DNA of 6,740 nucleotides from a bacterium (GCA_004562915.1 SFQZ01000119.1:1-6740); one strand, 5' to 3'. Counted from the stretch's first letter, positions 1 through 6,226 are shown. Program-made: numbers and translations. The notes: a model not told the origin generated them from the sequence alone.

Positions 1-53
1 ACAGTCCGTAGAAAATCAGTGCCTTGAAAAAGTCTGAATTTCTGCCGGACTGT
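1..53. repeat. Eight-base inverted repeat at the left edge, within a 135-base stretch without a gene
   Basis: ACAGTCCG (1-8) and CGGACTGT (46-53) are exact inverted copies separated by 37 bases. The left arm begins at the first base of the window, so the repeat may extend outside. The loop is long and no T-run follows on either strand within view, so it is not a clear terminator. It could be part of an RNA structure or the edge of a mobile element. The rest of bases 54-135 shows no convincing gene and no terminator for the SIMPL unit. Confidence 0.4.
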
Positions 54-135
54 CTCCTTCTTACACATCAGGGGCCAAAACTGCTATTTCCCGACAGCCT
101 CTTGCTTTTCGTCTAATCTATTTATATCTTCCTCT

Positions 136-804
136 TTATGCAATTTCCCATATTACAGTTGCCGTATCAGTAACATTAATATCGTCTGCCTCAATATCTA
201 TATCATATGCTCCCGGTGCACTCATTTCACATTCCGTACACTCCATTAATCTCATTTCATTCAATGGCTTTGTTACAAAATCTATCTCTCCCCAAGAATA
301 ATCAATTGCCTGTATTTCACCCAATTTCACATTTGCTGCTGTTGTAAGCACCTGTGCCTTTTGAATGGAATCCTCGATTGCTTTATGTAACAGCTCATTT
401 TTACATTTTTCTACATCTGCCACTGTATACTCAATAGAAAACTCTGGCCTTAATGAGCTATGAGCCAAAGCGTAAAGGACTTGCCCTAATCTTTTATTAT
501 CAGCTGCAAACTCTATTTTCATATGGTGATTATACTTATAACCTTTAAATCTTCGCTTCCAGCTCTTATCTCTGTCCTGATAGCTTTCATATTCTGTATC
601 GACATTAAAATATACTGTTTTAAGGTCTTTTCTCTGAAAACCAAGTTTCTCAAACAAATCCTTGAGAAGCTCTGTATCTTCTGTTGACCTTCGGAGAGTA
701 TCTTCATATTCTTTGCAAAGTTCTTCCTTGTTGACATATAACCGGATTTTATCCGGCTTTACTGCTATTTTCCCTTTTCCTGTAACTTTAATTGTTCTCA
801 TCAT
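136..804 (-). CDS. SIMPL (DUF541) domain protein, cytoplasmic
   Basis: The protein has 222 residues and opens MMRTIKVTGKGKIAVKPDKIRL, the characteristic first strand of SIMPL/DUF541. The rest fits the family: a helix with a TELLKDLFEKLGF pattern followed by KTVYFNVDTEY, a NHHMKIEFAA strand, a LLHKAIEDSIQKAQVLTTAANVKLGEI helix-strand unit, and a last strand TDTATVIWEIA. Many SIMPL proteins are exported; this one has no signal peptide or lipobox and should stay in the cytoplasm. The biochemical role of the family is not settled. The ATG at 804 has AGGAAG seven bases upstream and overlaps the hydrolase 3' end by 17 bases, pointing to translational coupling. A longer in-frame start at 843 lies deep in the hydrolase gene and is rejected. 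What the protein does for the hydrolase is unknown. Confidence 0.87.
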   Translation of the reverse strand: MMRTIKVTGKGKIAVKPDKIRLYVNKEELCKEYEDTLRRSTEDTELLKDLFEKLGFQRKDLKTVYFNVDTEYESYQDRDKSWKRRFKGYKYNHHMKIEFAADNKRLGQVLYALAHSSLRPEFSIEYTVADVEKCKNELLHKAIEDSIQKAQVLTTAANVKLGEIQAIDYSWGEIDFVTKPLNEMRLMECTECEMSAPGAYDIDIEADDINVTDTATVIWEIA

Positions 805-2116
805 CTTTGCTCTTCCTTTCATTCTCATTATATTCATACCCATTGATTAAAAGCTCTATCATCTTCTTTGTCATCTGAATATACTTACCAAACGGATTAA
901 TCACAATTCCATTCACCTGTTCCCAATTAAGTGCCAGACGAAGTATTGATTCAATAGACTGATTCATCTGCACATTTCCAGCAGAACCCTTATGCATCTC
1001 TTCAGAAGATGTAAATACTCCAATCCATTCTTTTTCATCAGCATCTTTTACAGTCTCTATTTTAAGTCTTACATCATGGTCAAGCGAAATCGTGTCACCA
1101 GCCTTTACTTTACTTATCTGTTCTTCCGACATAAAAGGATTTTCCGTGATATATGGAACAATAACTTCTCCTGCCTGCTGCATTCTTGTTACCATAACTT
1201 CCATAAATAACAGCATTCCATTTTTATCCTGCTGAATATAATACTGGTCGATTGCTGCCTCAATCATCTGATTTGCCTGTGTCTCATCCACTTCATCTGA
1301 ATAAGTATCCACGCTCCTGCCAAGTACATGATCAAATTCATCAAGAACATCCGTCATCAGTCCCTTATCAATCCGGCTTTTACACTCTGCAATCAGCACA
1401 GCTGGGATCCCATAAAATGCTTCTGCAATACTTCCTGTAATAGCACCAAGCGTATCCGTATCTCCACCAAGTGATACTGCATTCCGTATGGCATCCTCAA
1501 AATCTTTGGATTCCAGAAATGCGATGATTGCCTCTGGTACTGTTTCCTGACAGCTTTCAACATGATGGTAGTAGGTTCGGATATTATCCAATGTTCTACT
1601 CAGATCATAATGAAATTCCCTCTCGATATAAGCTTTGATTTCTTCTTTTGAAGATCCATTCCTTGCCATATATATTGCACTTGCAGTTGACTCTGCACCC
1701 TTTATACCTTCTGGATGATTATGTGTCACATTCGCTGTAGCTCTAGCTACCTCTCTGGTTCTTTCCATCGAATCATAAAGCCAGCCTACCGCTGACACTC
1801 TCATGGCTGAACCATTTCCATAGCTTCCGTATGGCTTCGGATTATTTTCTTTAAGCCAATGTCTGAAGCATCCACCATAGCCTGCATGTGGATATCTTTT
1901 TCCCCAATCCTGCATATTGGATGCTACCGCATCTTCAATTTTCTTTACTGCTGCTTCCGGTCCGACTGCCAGGAGAGCTTCTCCAACTGCTATTGTCATA
2001 ACAGAATCATCTGTAAAGCCACAGCCTTCACTAAACAAATCAAAATTCTTTGTTTTATCACCTCTGTCAAACTCAAACGGACTTCCTATAATATCTCCTA
2101 AAATTGCTCCGTACAT
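788..2116 (-). CDS. ADP-ribosylglycohydrolase (DraG/ARH family) fused to an SseB-like domain
   Basis: The product is a soluble protein of 442 residues. Residues 1 to about 265 are a DraG/ARH hydrolase: GAILGDIIGSPFEF at the start, the metal motif FTDDS (34-38), GSYGNGSAMR (97-106), THNHPEGIKGA (131-141) and the second metal motif SLGGDTDTLGAI (215-226). All Asp/Thr ligands expected for the two magnesium ions are present, so it should remove ADP-ribose from a modified side chain, nucleic acid base or small molecule. From about 285 a second domain follows whose blocks (VIVPYIT; WIGVFTSSEEM, about 364-374; GIVINPFGKYIQM, about 403-415) match the SseB N-terminal domain. The usual hydrolase is about 250-350 residues, so the tail is a true fusion. 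It has its own presumed promoter after the terminator, and its last 17 bases overlap the next gene. The hydrolase call is firm; the exact substrate is unknown. Confidence 0.94.
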   Translation of the reverse strand: MYGAILGDIIGSPFEFDRGDKTKNFDLFSEGCGFTDDSVMTIAVGEALLAVGPEAAVKKIEDAVASNMQDWGKRYPHAGYGGCFRHWLKENNPKPYGSYGNGSAMRVSAVGWLYDSMERTREVARATANVTHNHPEGIKGAESTASAIYMARNGSSKEEIKAYIEREFHYDLSRTLDNIRTYYHHVESCQETVPEAIIAFLESKDFEDAIRNAVSLGGDTDTLGAITGSIAEAFYGIPAVLIAECKSRIDKGLMTDVLDEFDHVLGRSVDTYSDEVDETQANQMIEAAIDQYYIQQDKNGMLLFMEVMVTRMQQAGEVIVPYITENPFMSEEQISKVKAGDTISLDHDVRLKIETVKDADEKEWIGVFTSSEEMHKGSAGNVQMNQSIESILRLALNWEQVNGIVINPFGKYIQMTKKMIELLINGYEYNENERKSKDDENN

Positions 2117-2121
2117 ATATG

Positions 2122-2126
2122 CCTCC
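2122..2126 (-). promoter_or_regulatory. Ribosome binding site GGAGG deciding the hydrolase start
   Basis: GGAGG lies five bases before ATG 2116. A TTG at 2128 is in frame but overlaps this site and has none of its own, so the ATG is chosen; family members also begin at about this point (MYGAILGDIIGSPFE). Confidence 0.85.
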
Positions 2127-2131
2127 AATTC

Positions 2132-2145
2132 CCGGATTACTCCGG
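2132..2145 (-). promoter_or_regulatory. Leader hairpin CCGGA-GTAA-TCCGG beside the ribosome site
   Basis: A perfect five-base-pair GC-rich stem with a four-base loop lies in the presumed leader, ending six bases before the GGAGG of the hydrolase gene. No T-run follows, so it is not a terminator. It could protect or limit access to the ribosome site or stabilise the 5' end. It is short, and chance is possible. Confidence 0.4.
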
Positions 2146-2171
2146 CACCTCTCTTTCTCTGTTACAATATG

Positions 2172-2177
2172 AGTATA
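2172..2177 (-). promoter_or_regulatory. Candidate -10 box (TATACT) for the ADP-ribosylglycohydrolase unit
   Basis: TATACT differs from TATAAT at one base and lies 56 bases upstream of the hydrolase ATG, after a strong terminator, so a promoter is needed here. At 16-18 base spacing there is no recognisable TTGACA; the best hexamers are poor. A weak or activator-dependent promoter would explain this. A lesser alternative -10 is TATTGT at 2169-2164. Confidence 0.4.
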
Positions 2178-2198
2178 ATTAAAAGGCATCTTCATATG

Positions 2199-2215
2199 GT
2201 CGCTGTTTGGGCGAC
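2199..2215. promoter_or_regulatory. Inverted repeat GTCGC-N7-GCGAC, possible operator
   Basis: On the minus strand the exact repeat GTCGC CCAAACA GCGAC lies just downstream of the terminator and about 22 bases upstream of the candidate -10 box of the hydrolase gene, that is, over the region where a -35 box would be. It has no T-tract, so it is not a second terminator. The position suits a regulator-binding site; which regulator is unknown. The HTH-like domain of the neighbouring macrodomain protein is one speculative candidate. Confidence 0.35.
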
Positions 2216-2221
2216 ACTTTC

Positions 2222-2258
2222 AGAAAATAAAAATGCCGGTACAATATTGCACCGACAC
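2222..2258 (-). terminator. Intrinsic terminator closing the glycosylase/macrodomain unit
   Basis: Eight bases after the UDG-like stop, the minus strand has an inverted repeat with arms GTCGGTGC and GCACCGAC-like pairing (2256-2249 with 2242-2235; two G-U pairs) around an AATATT loop, followed at once by ATTTTTATTTT. This is a standard Rho-independent terminator. The A-run on the opposite side is not matched by a T-run on the plus strand, so it works for minus-strand transcription only. Confidence 0.88.
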
Positions 2259-2266
2259 TAATTTCT

Positions 2267-2965
2267 CTAATATTTTTCATTTTGTTCTGACCATACTGGC
2301 GTACCATATTTTTTTCTTGCCACATCGCAAATTGCCATTAAAGCATAATAATTAACCCGATTAGGATAATGCACAGCAGGGTGATAATAATCAAGCACCA
2401 ATGTATCCTTCCAAAGCGCCAACATATTATCCCATGTATCATCATTCTGTAATTCTTCCCCTAATACAAGTTTCAATAGACTGAGATTATTCCCACATAC
2501 AATGATATCCGGTTGTATAATTTCCAATTCACGCTTTATTTCCAGCCTGTCTTCAAGTGCGTATTTTTTCAAATCTTCATATTCAGATTCGCTTCCGCCA
2601 TTGCTTTTTTTCACATTGACCACTGCAATACGGTCTATGATTTCTTTTTCCTTAGAACGTAATACTTCATCGTCATACTCACAGATATTATCGTTAAATG
2701 CATTATATATTGCCTGTGTCCATATTGCTACCTTTCTCCACATAGTCCATGGACGTTCACAATCATGCAAATCTTCTACCAGATTATAACCATTTTCATT
2801 AGAAGTGTATGCTTCCTTTAAGAAATAACATACTCTTGGTGTATGCTGTGCTTCCCATTTTTCTTCACACACTATACCATCTCTGATAAAACGCTTATAT
2901 CCATTATTTTTATGTTTTTCTTCCCAATTGTCCATTAAAAGTTTTATATCTGTCTCTCTACTCAT
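2267..2965 (-). CDS. Divergent uracil-DNA-glycosylase-like protein
   Basis: The protein has 232 residues and is soluble, with no close match I can name. Its order of blocks copies the UDG fold: CYFLKEAY (46-53) at the motif 1 position, a tryptophan-rich helix (WTMWRKVAIWTQ, 73-84), IAVVNVKKSNGG (113-124) at the place of the UDG asparagine strand, PDIIVCGNN (152-160), and YYHPAVHYP (193-201) at the HPS loop. Motif 1 lacks the Gly-Gln-Asp/Glu of ordinary UDGs and has Lys-Glu instead, so it may be a glycosylase of another specificity, a UdgX-like or inactive DNA binder, or a different Rossmann-type enzyme. It starts 12 bases after the macrodomain stop with AGGAG nine bases before the ATG, and it is the last gene before a strong terminator. 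A second UDG-like protein lies one gene away, so the two may be partners. The gene is sure; the family call is moderate. Confidence 0.6.
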   Translation of the reverse strand: MSRETDIKLLMDNWEEKHKNNGYKRFIRDGIVCEEKWEAQHTPRVCYFLKEAYTSNENGYNLVEDLHDCERPWTMWRKVAIWTQAIYNAFNDNICEYDDEVLRSKEKEIIDRIAVVNVKKSNGGSESEYEDLKKYALEDRLEIKRELEIIQPDIIVCGNNLSLLKLVLGEELQNDDTWDNMLALWKDTLVLDYYHPAVHYPNRVNYYALMAICDVARKKYGTPVWSEQNEKY

Positions 2966-2977
2966 GAATATTTTCTC

Positions 2978-4045
2978 CTATACTCCAAGAATTTCATTCG
3001 TATACTTAAACAATGTTACATTCAGCTGCATAATATCATACTGCTTATCTATAATAGCCTTCTGCACGATCAGATCCACCTTACTGCTTGGACTAAATGC
3101 CCAGTCCGCTCTGGCAAGTAAATCTCTTGACTGTTCCAGATCAAGCTGAAGTGCAATACAGAGTGCCATTACTGTCTTTTTCTTTGGATGATAATTCTGA
3201 TCACACTGAATCTTTGAAAAATGTTTCCTATCAAGGTTTGCCCGTTTCCACACATCCTTATTATCAAGATGTGCTTCATCAATCAGCTCAAATAATTTAT
3301 CATGAAAGGAAACTCCTATATTGGCCAGCTGATCTTCCAATGAAATATTTTCTAACGGCATGAGCAATTCTGTCATGCCAGTATCTGTCATTTCCTCAAG
3401 TGGATAGTTGTCTTCTTCTCTTTGAAGCATTTCTTCATTGAAATCTTCTTCTGCCAATTCTTTTACATGAGTACTTCTTCTGCTCCTTAACGGATACTCT
3501 TTTCTATGGATTTCTCTGACGTAATTAGCATCTATATAAGAATCAATATCCCCAACAATCTGACCGGACAGCTGAAAAGACCTTTTATCAAACACTACCA
3601 GTATAATTTCCATTTCATTTTCAGTAAGAAACTGGCTGAATACTGACACAGCAATCTGTAATGCCTTATCCTTCGGAAATCCATATACTCCTGTCGAAAT
3701 TAATGGAAATGCAATGCTCTCGCACTTAAGTTCCAATGCTTTTTGCAATGATTTACGATAGCAGTGCTCCAGAATTTCAAATTCATGGTGCAATCCATCC
3801 GTCCATACCGGTCCTACTGTATGAATAATATATTTTGCATTTAGGCTATATGCACCAGTGACAGCAATATCACCTCTTGCAATTTTGCCGATATTCGCTC
3901 TTTCTGCGAGAAGCTTTTCTTTTCCTGCTGCCTCATATATTGCTAAGTCCGTGCCACTTGCACATATCGGATTTGGATTGGCAGTATTCACGATTACATC
4001 TGCTTTTACCTTTGTTATATCGTTTCGGACAATCTTAAATGGCAT
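2978..4045 (-). CDS. Macrodomain ADP-ribose-binding/hydrolase protein with C-terminal HTH-like domain
   Basis: Residues 1-170 form a MacroD-type macrodomain: NDITKVKADVIVNTANP (8-24), SGTDLAIYEAAG (30-41), ARGDIAVTGAYSL (56-68), YIIHTVGPVW (72-81) and IAFPLISTGVYGFPKD (111-126). The adenine and distal-ribose loops are present. The second Asn of VNTAN and the Asp of SGTD stand where MacroD hydrolases keep their catalytic pair, although the usual GGGV is replaced by ASGT. It probably removes ADP-ribose from protein or nucleic acid, or cleaves O-acetyl-ADP-ribose. An acidic linker (about 196-225) leads to a second domain (about 246-355) with an XRE/HTH look: LFELIDE, a DRKHFSKIQ helix, KKKTVMALCIALQLDL and LLARADWAFS. 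This is nearly as long as the catalytic part and may bind DNA or a partner. AAGGAGG stands seven bases before the ATG, the best ribosome site in the window. The macrodomain call is firm; the second domain's role is inference. Confidence 0.92.
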   Translation of the reverse strand: MPFKIVRNDITKVKADVIVNTANPNPICASGTDLAIYEAAGKEKLLAERANIGKIARGDIAVTGAYSLNAKYIIHTVGPVWTDGLHHEFEILEHCYRKSLQKALELKCESIAFPLISTGVYGFPKDKALQIAVSVFSQFLTENEMEIILVVFDKRSFQLSGQIVGDIDSYIDANYVREIHRKEYPLRSRRSTHVKELAEEDFNEEMLQREEDNYPLEEMTDTGMTELLMPLENISLEDQLANIGVSFHDKLFELIDEAHLDNKDVWKRANLDRKHFSKIQCDQNYHPKKKTVMALCIALQLDLEQSRDLLARADWAFSPSSKVDLIVQKAIIDKQYDIMQLNVTLFKYTNEILGV

Positions 4046-4057
4046 TGTGACTCCTCC

Positions 4058-4807
4058 TTATTTTCTAATCCTCCTCCAATCTGCAATAACATTATCCTCT
4101 CCTCTTGTACTTGTACCCCAATACCCCGGATGTGCTACAGGGTATATATATGTTTCTCCATAAATATAAGGTTCTCCAGTTCCTATAAGTTCAGATACTC
4201 TATTGCAGGAAAACTTTTTATCAATCAGAGTTCGTATTACAACCACAGATGTATCAAGACCCAGACAGATTATGTTTTCCGGCTCTATAATGTCAATCAG
4301 TGATTTTATTTCGGCTGCATCATTTGCCAATATCTTTCTGGTCATATTTCCAGAATACTTATCTCTGCGATAGCCCAAATTACAATTGCAGAAAAACAAA
4401 TCTGGATATTTTTTCTTGTCAATTTCATTTTTACCAAGCAGTTCAAAGTATCTGACAATATTTTTATCCGTCTGTGAATCCCTTGCTTCCAAATCTACAT
4501 TTTCATGGAACATCACATCTATACCATCATTCATCTTACGGACATTTGCAATCGTACCGTTTAGTTCTTCCTTTTCTGGTGGTCCGAAATCCTGACCTAT
4601 CAGCATATACTTAATATGTGGTGTCTTCTTGGCGTAATCTCTCCCTTGCCAATATGTCCATAGGTTAATTTCCTGACACAAATCTTCTCCCTGACGTAAA
4701 TCGCACCAGCCAAGTGTCAGGTTCTTTGTGTATATAGGATTTTTAAGATATTTGTTTTTTACATTTTCTATCAGCTTGCAATAAGCTGCGGATTTTTTTG
4801 CATTCAT
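4058..4807 (-). CDS. Uracil-DNA glycosylase superfamily protein (GQDFG type)
   Basis: This is a soluble protein of about 249 residues. UDG-superfamily landmarks appear in order: motif 1 YMLIGQDFGPP (about 68-77), where the Gln-Asp matches the water-activating loop of UDGs; a DKNIVRYFELLG segment (about 114-125); LFFCNCNLGYR (about 137-147); PENIICLG (about 176-183); and the second catalytic loop PVAHPGYWG (about 223-231), corresponding to the HPS/HPG minor-groove loop. It should therefore flip out and excise uracil or another damaged or modified base, though the substrate is not evident. No four-cysteine iron-sulfur pattern is clear. A GTG at 4822 would add five residues, but it lies inside the GAGGTGA ribosome site, so the ATG at 4807 is preferred even though the spacing (11 bases) is long. 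The stop overlaps the AAGGAGG of the macrodomain gene, 12 bases ahead. Confidence 0.78.
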   Translation of the reverse strand: MNAKKSAAYCKLIENVKNKYLKNPIYTKNLTLGWCDLRQGEDLCQEINLWTYWQGRDYAKKTPHIKYMLIGQDFGPPEKEELNGTIANVRKMNDGIDVMFHENVDLEARDSQTDKNIVRYFELLGKNEIDKKKYPDLFFCNCNLGYRRDKYSGNMTRKILANDAAEIKSLIDIIEPENIICLGLDTSVVVIRTLIDKKFSCNRVSELIGTGEPYIYGETYIYPVAHPGYWGTSTRGEDNVIADWRRIRK

Positions 4808-4839
4808 TTTATGTATATTCACCTCAAAAATTCACTGTT

Positions 4840-5571
4840 TTATTTTAACACTTTCCTTATCTGCTTATCCGTTGCATCCGGAAACATCTCATGCATATAG
4901 TCTACAAGCTGTTTCCATGAGTCCTGTGGATTATCCTTATAGCAGGAAGTCACATAATCATATCCATAGATATGCTCAATAGATGAATACACTGCAACAT
5001 CCCATCCATATTCAATGCCTCTCTTATTCACTCTCTTCTTAAAATCGCAGTTGCACAGATATGTCTGCATCATAAGATTCGTTATAGCACCATCAAATCC
5101 CTTTTCTCCATCCTTACCAAATCCAGCCTGTTTTTTCAATTCATTTGAATAAATCTCTGAATCAGCATTATCTTCCATAAAATTGACCATTATCTTTTTA
5201 TGCTTATTAGGTGCTTTCCCATCATCATATAATGCATCAAAATCATATCCATCCCGGCGATAATTAGCAAATACAGGAAGCCACTTTTTTGATATAAATC
5301 CTGCCTTCTTATCAAAGAACTTTCCATAGACGATATCATGCCGCCTTGCTATAATAGCCCGCCACATCCATGGATCAATCTCCGGATTATCACTCCACCA
5401 GTACTCTGGAACAGTTCTTTCTTCAAGTGAAAACCCATCTATATCATTCTTAAATAATGGTAAAAAGCCAAATTCATTTATATACTTGATTGCTTCATCT
5501 ACAGAATGGATACATTCCGGGTTGTCCCACTTCATGCCATGCATAATCCATTCACCTGATTCGTTTCCCAT
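4840..5571 (-). CDS. AlkZ-related protein (HTH_42-like DNA glycosylase relative)
   Basis: The protein has 243 residues and is soluble and aromatic-rich. It resembles the short proteins that databases call AlkZ-related: a helical start with IKYINEFGFLPLF (28-40), an acidic/aromatic block WWSDNPEIDPWMWRAIIA (58-75), YGKFFDKKAGFISKKWLP (82-99), FANYRRDGYDFDALYDDG (101-118), and GFGKDGEKGFDGAITNLMMQ (150-169). True AlkZ/YcaQ enzymes are roughly 360-400 residues, are built from winged-helix repeats, and unhook interstrand crosslinks or remove alkylated bases using a short Gln-X-Gln motif. I cannot place that catalytic motif with certainty here, so glycosylase activity is inferred. The chosen ATG has GAGGT nine bases upstream; a second ATG at residue 10 also has an AGGTGA in front and could be the real start. 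The UDG-like gene follows after 32 bases. Confidence 0.65.
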   Translation of the reverse strand: MGNESGEWIMHGMKWDNPECIHSVDEAIKYINEFGFLPLFKNDIDGFSLEERTVPEYWWSDNPEIDPWMWRAIIARRHDIVYGKFFDKKAGFISKKWLPVFANYRRDGYDFDALYDDGKAPNKHKKIMVNFMEDNADSEIYSNELKKQAGFGKDGEKGFDGAITNLMMQTYLCNCDFKKRVNKRGIEYGWDVAVYSSIEHIYGYDYVTSCYKDNPQDSWKQLVDYMHEMFPDATDKQIRKVLK

Positions 5572-5586
5572 AATATATGTACCTCA

Positions 5587-6225
5587 TTACTCAGCGTACT
5601 TGTCAATCCAATTTTCGCCATCATATTCATCAATCTGTTTTACTAATCTCGTAAGATAATCTTGTAACCGGCTATCTTCTTCACTTGCATACCACACATT
5701 TGCCCGTCCAAATCCATAAGCCCAACCATTTGATTTTCTTGGGACTTCCCATTGTACCTTTCTTGATCTGATCCCTGCAGGAAGTAAGACACAATCAGAT
5801 GAGTTTGCAATTGCATTGTAATATTGTATATCTTCTGGAGCAAACACTGCCTCTTGATAATGTCTGTAAACTGTAGCATGTTTATACCATCCCACGACCG
5901 TCGTAAACTTATGTGCCGGATGCTTTGCACAATAAACAACAAGCACATCATCTACTGATTCTTCTTTTTTTAATAGTTCACAACCTGCAATATTCTCAAT
6001 CCGCATTTGATTGACATCTTTACCATTATGTGATTTTGTCTCAAAAAATCCCAGACAATATAAGCCTTCCCTTCCCTCCATATTCACCGGTGTAAAATTA
6101 TATTTTTCATGAGCATCTCCTGTCTCATCAACATAGCTTCCACCATTTAACGGAATATCCTTTCCATCTTCATTTCCTCGATACTCCTTCATCCACGCTA
6201 TGTTACAAAAAAGTATTCTCATCAT
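5587..6225 (-). CDS. Conserved protein of the 'MRILFCNI / VVGWYK-ATVYR' type, possible modified-DNA reader
   Basis: This 212-residue soluble protein has no signal peptide or membrane segment. It begins MMRILFCNIAWM; the start at 6225 follows AGAAGG by five bases, and the second ATG (6222) is equally placed, so one residue is uncertain. Visible blocks are a glycine motif (NGGSYV, about 27-32), a central strand-turn block VLVVYCAKHP...VVGWYKHATVYRHY (about 95-123), and an aromatic block WEVPR...GFGRANVWYA (about 159-180). From memory, similar blocks occur in N-terminal domains attached to HNH nucleases and other restriction-like proteins; no nuclease domain is present here. The aromatic, glycine-rich pattern would suit a PUA/EVE-like pocket that reads a modified base, but that is inference. 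It starts one base after the helicase remnant and ends TAATGA, 15 bases before the AlkZ-related gene. The gene is certain; the function is not known. Confidence 0.8.
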   Translation of the reverse strand: MMRILFCNIAWMKEYRGNEDGKDIPLNGGSYVDETGDAHEKYNFTPVNMEGREGLYCLGFFETKSHNGKDVNQMRIENIAGCELLKKEESVDDVLVVYCAKHPAHKFTTVVGWYKHATVYRHYQEAVFAPEDIQYYNAIANSSDCVLLPAGIRSRKVQWEVPRKSNGWAYGFGRANVWYASEEDSRLQDYLTRLVKQIDEYDGENWIDKYAE

Positions 6226-6226
6226 A

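Noticed and set aside
1..68. Small minus-strand frame starting MCKKETVRQK and running off the left edge
   Set aside because: Only 22 codons are visible, there is no ribosome site before the ATG, and it overlaps the inverted repeat; it cannot be supported.
136..843. Longer SIMPL start at 843
   Set aside because: It has no ribosome site and would place an extra basic 13-residue leader before the conserved first strand; the ATG at 804 has AGGAAG at good distance.
788..2128. TTG start at 2128 for the ADP-ribosylglycohydrolase
   Set aside because: The TTG overlaps the GGAGG that serves the ATG at 2116, and family members begin at MYGAILGD.
2174..2179. Plus-strand TATAAT as a promoter
   Set aside because: There is no -35 box at proper spacing and no plus-strand gene downstream.
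1917..2261. 114-codon plus-strand frame over the hydrolase start and intergenic gap
   Set aside because: It lies antisense to a certain gene, shows a low-complexity Ser/Pro composition, has no ribosome site, and crosses the terminator stem.
2978..4045. DarG-type antitoxin of a DarTG pair
   Set aside because: No DarT-like transferase gene is adjacent, and the C-terminal domain is HTH-like with no sign of the DarG YbiA-like tail.
5643..5951. 102-codon frame inside the 212-residue conserved protein, same strand
   Set aside because: It is fully contained in a better-supported gene with conserved blocks, and has no ribosome site or recognisable sequence.
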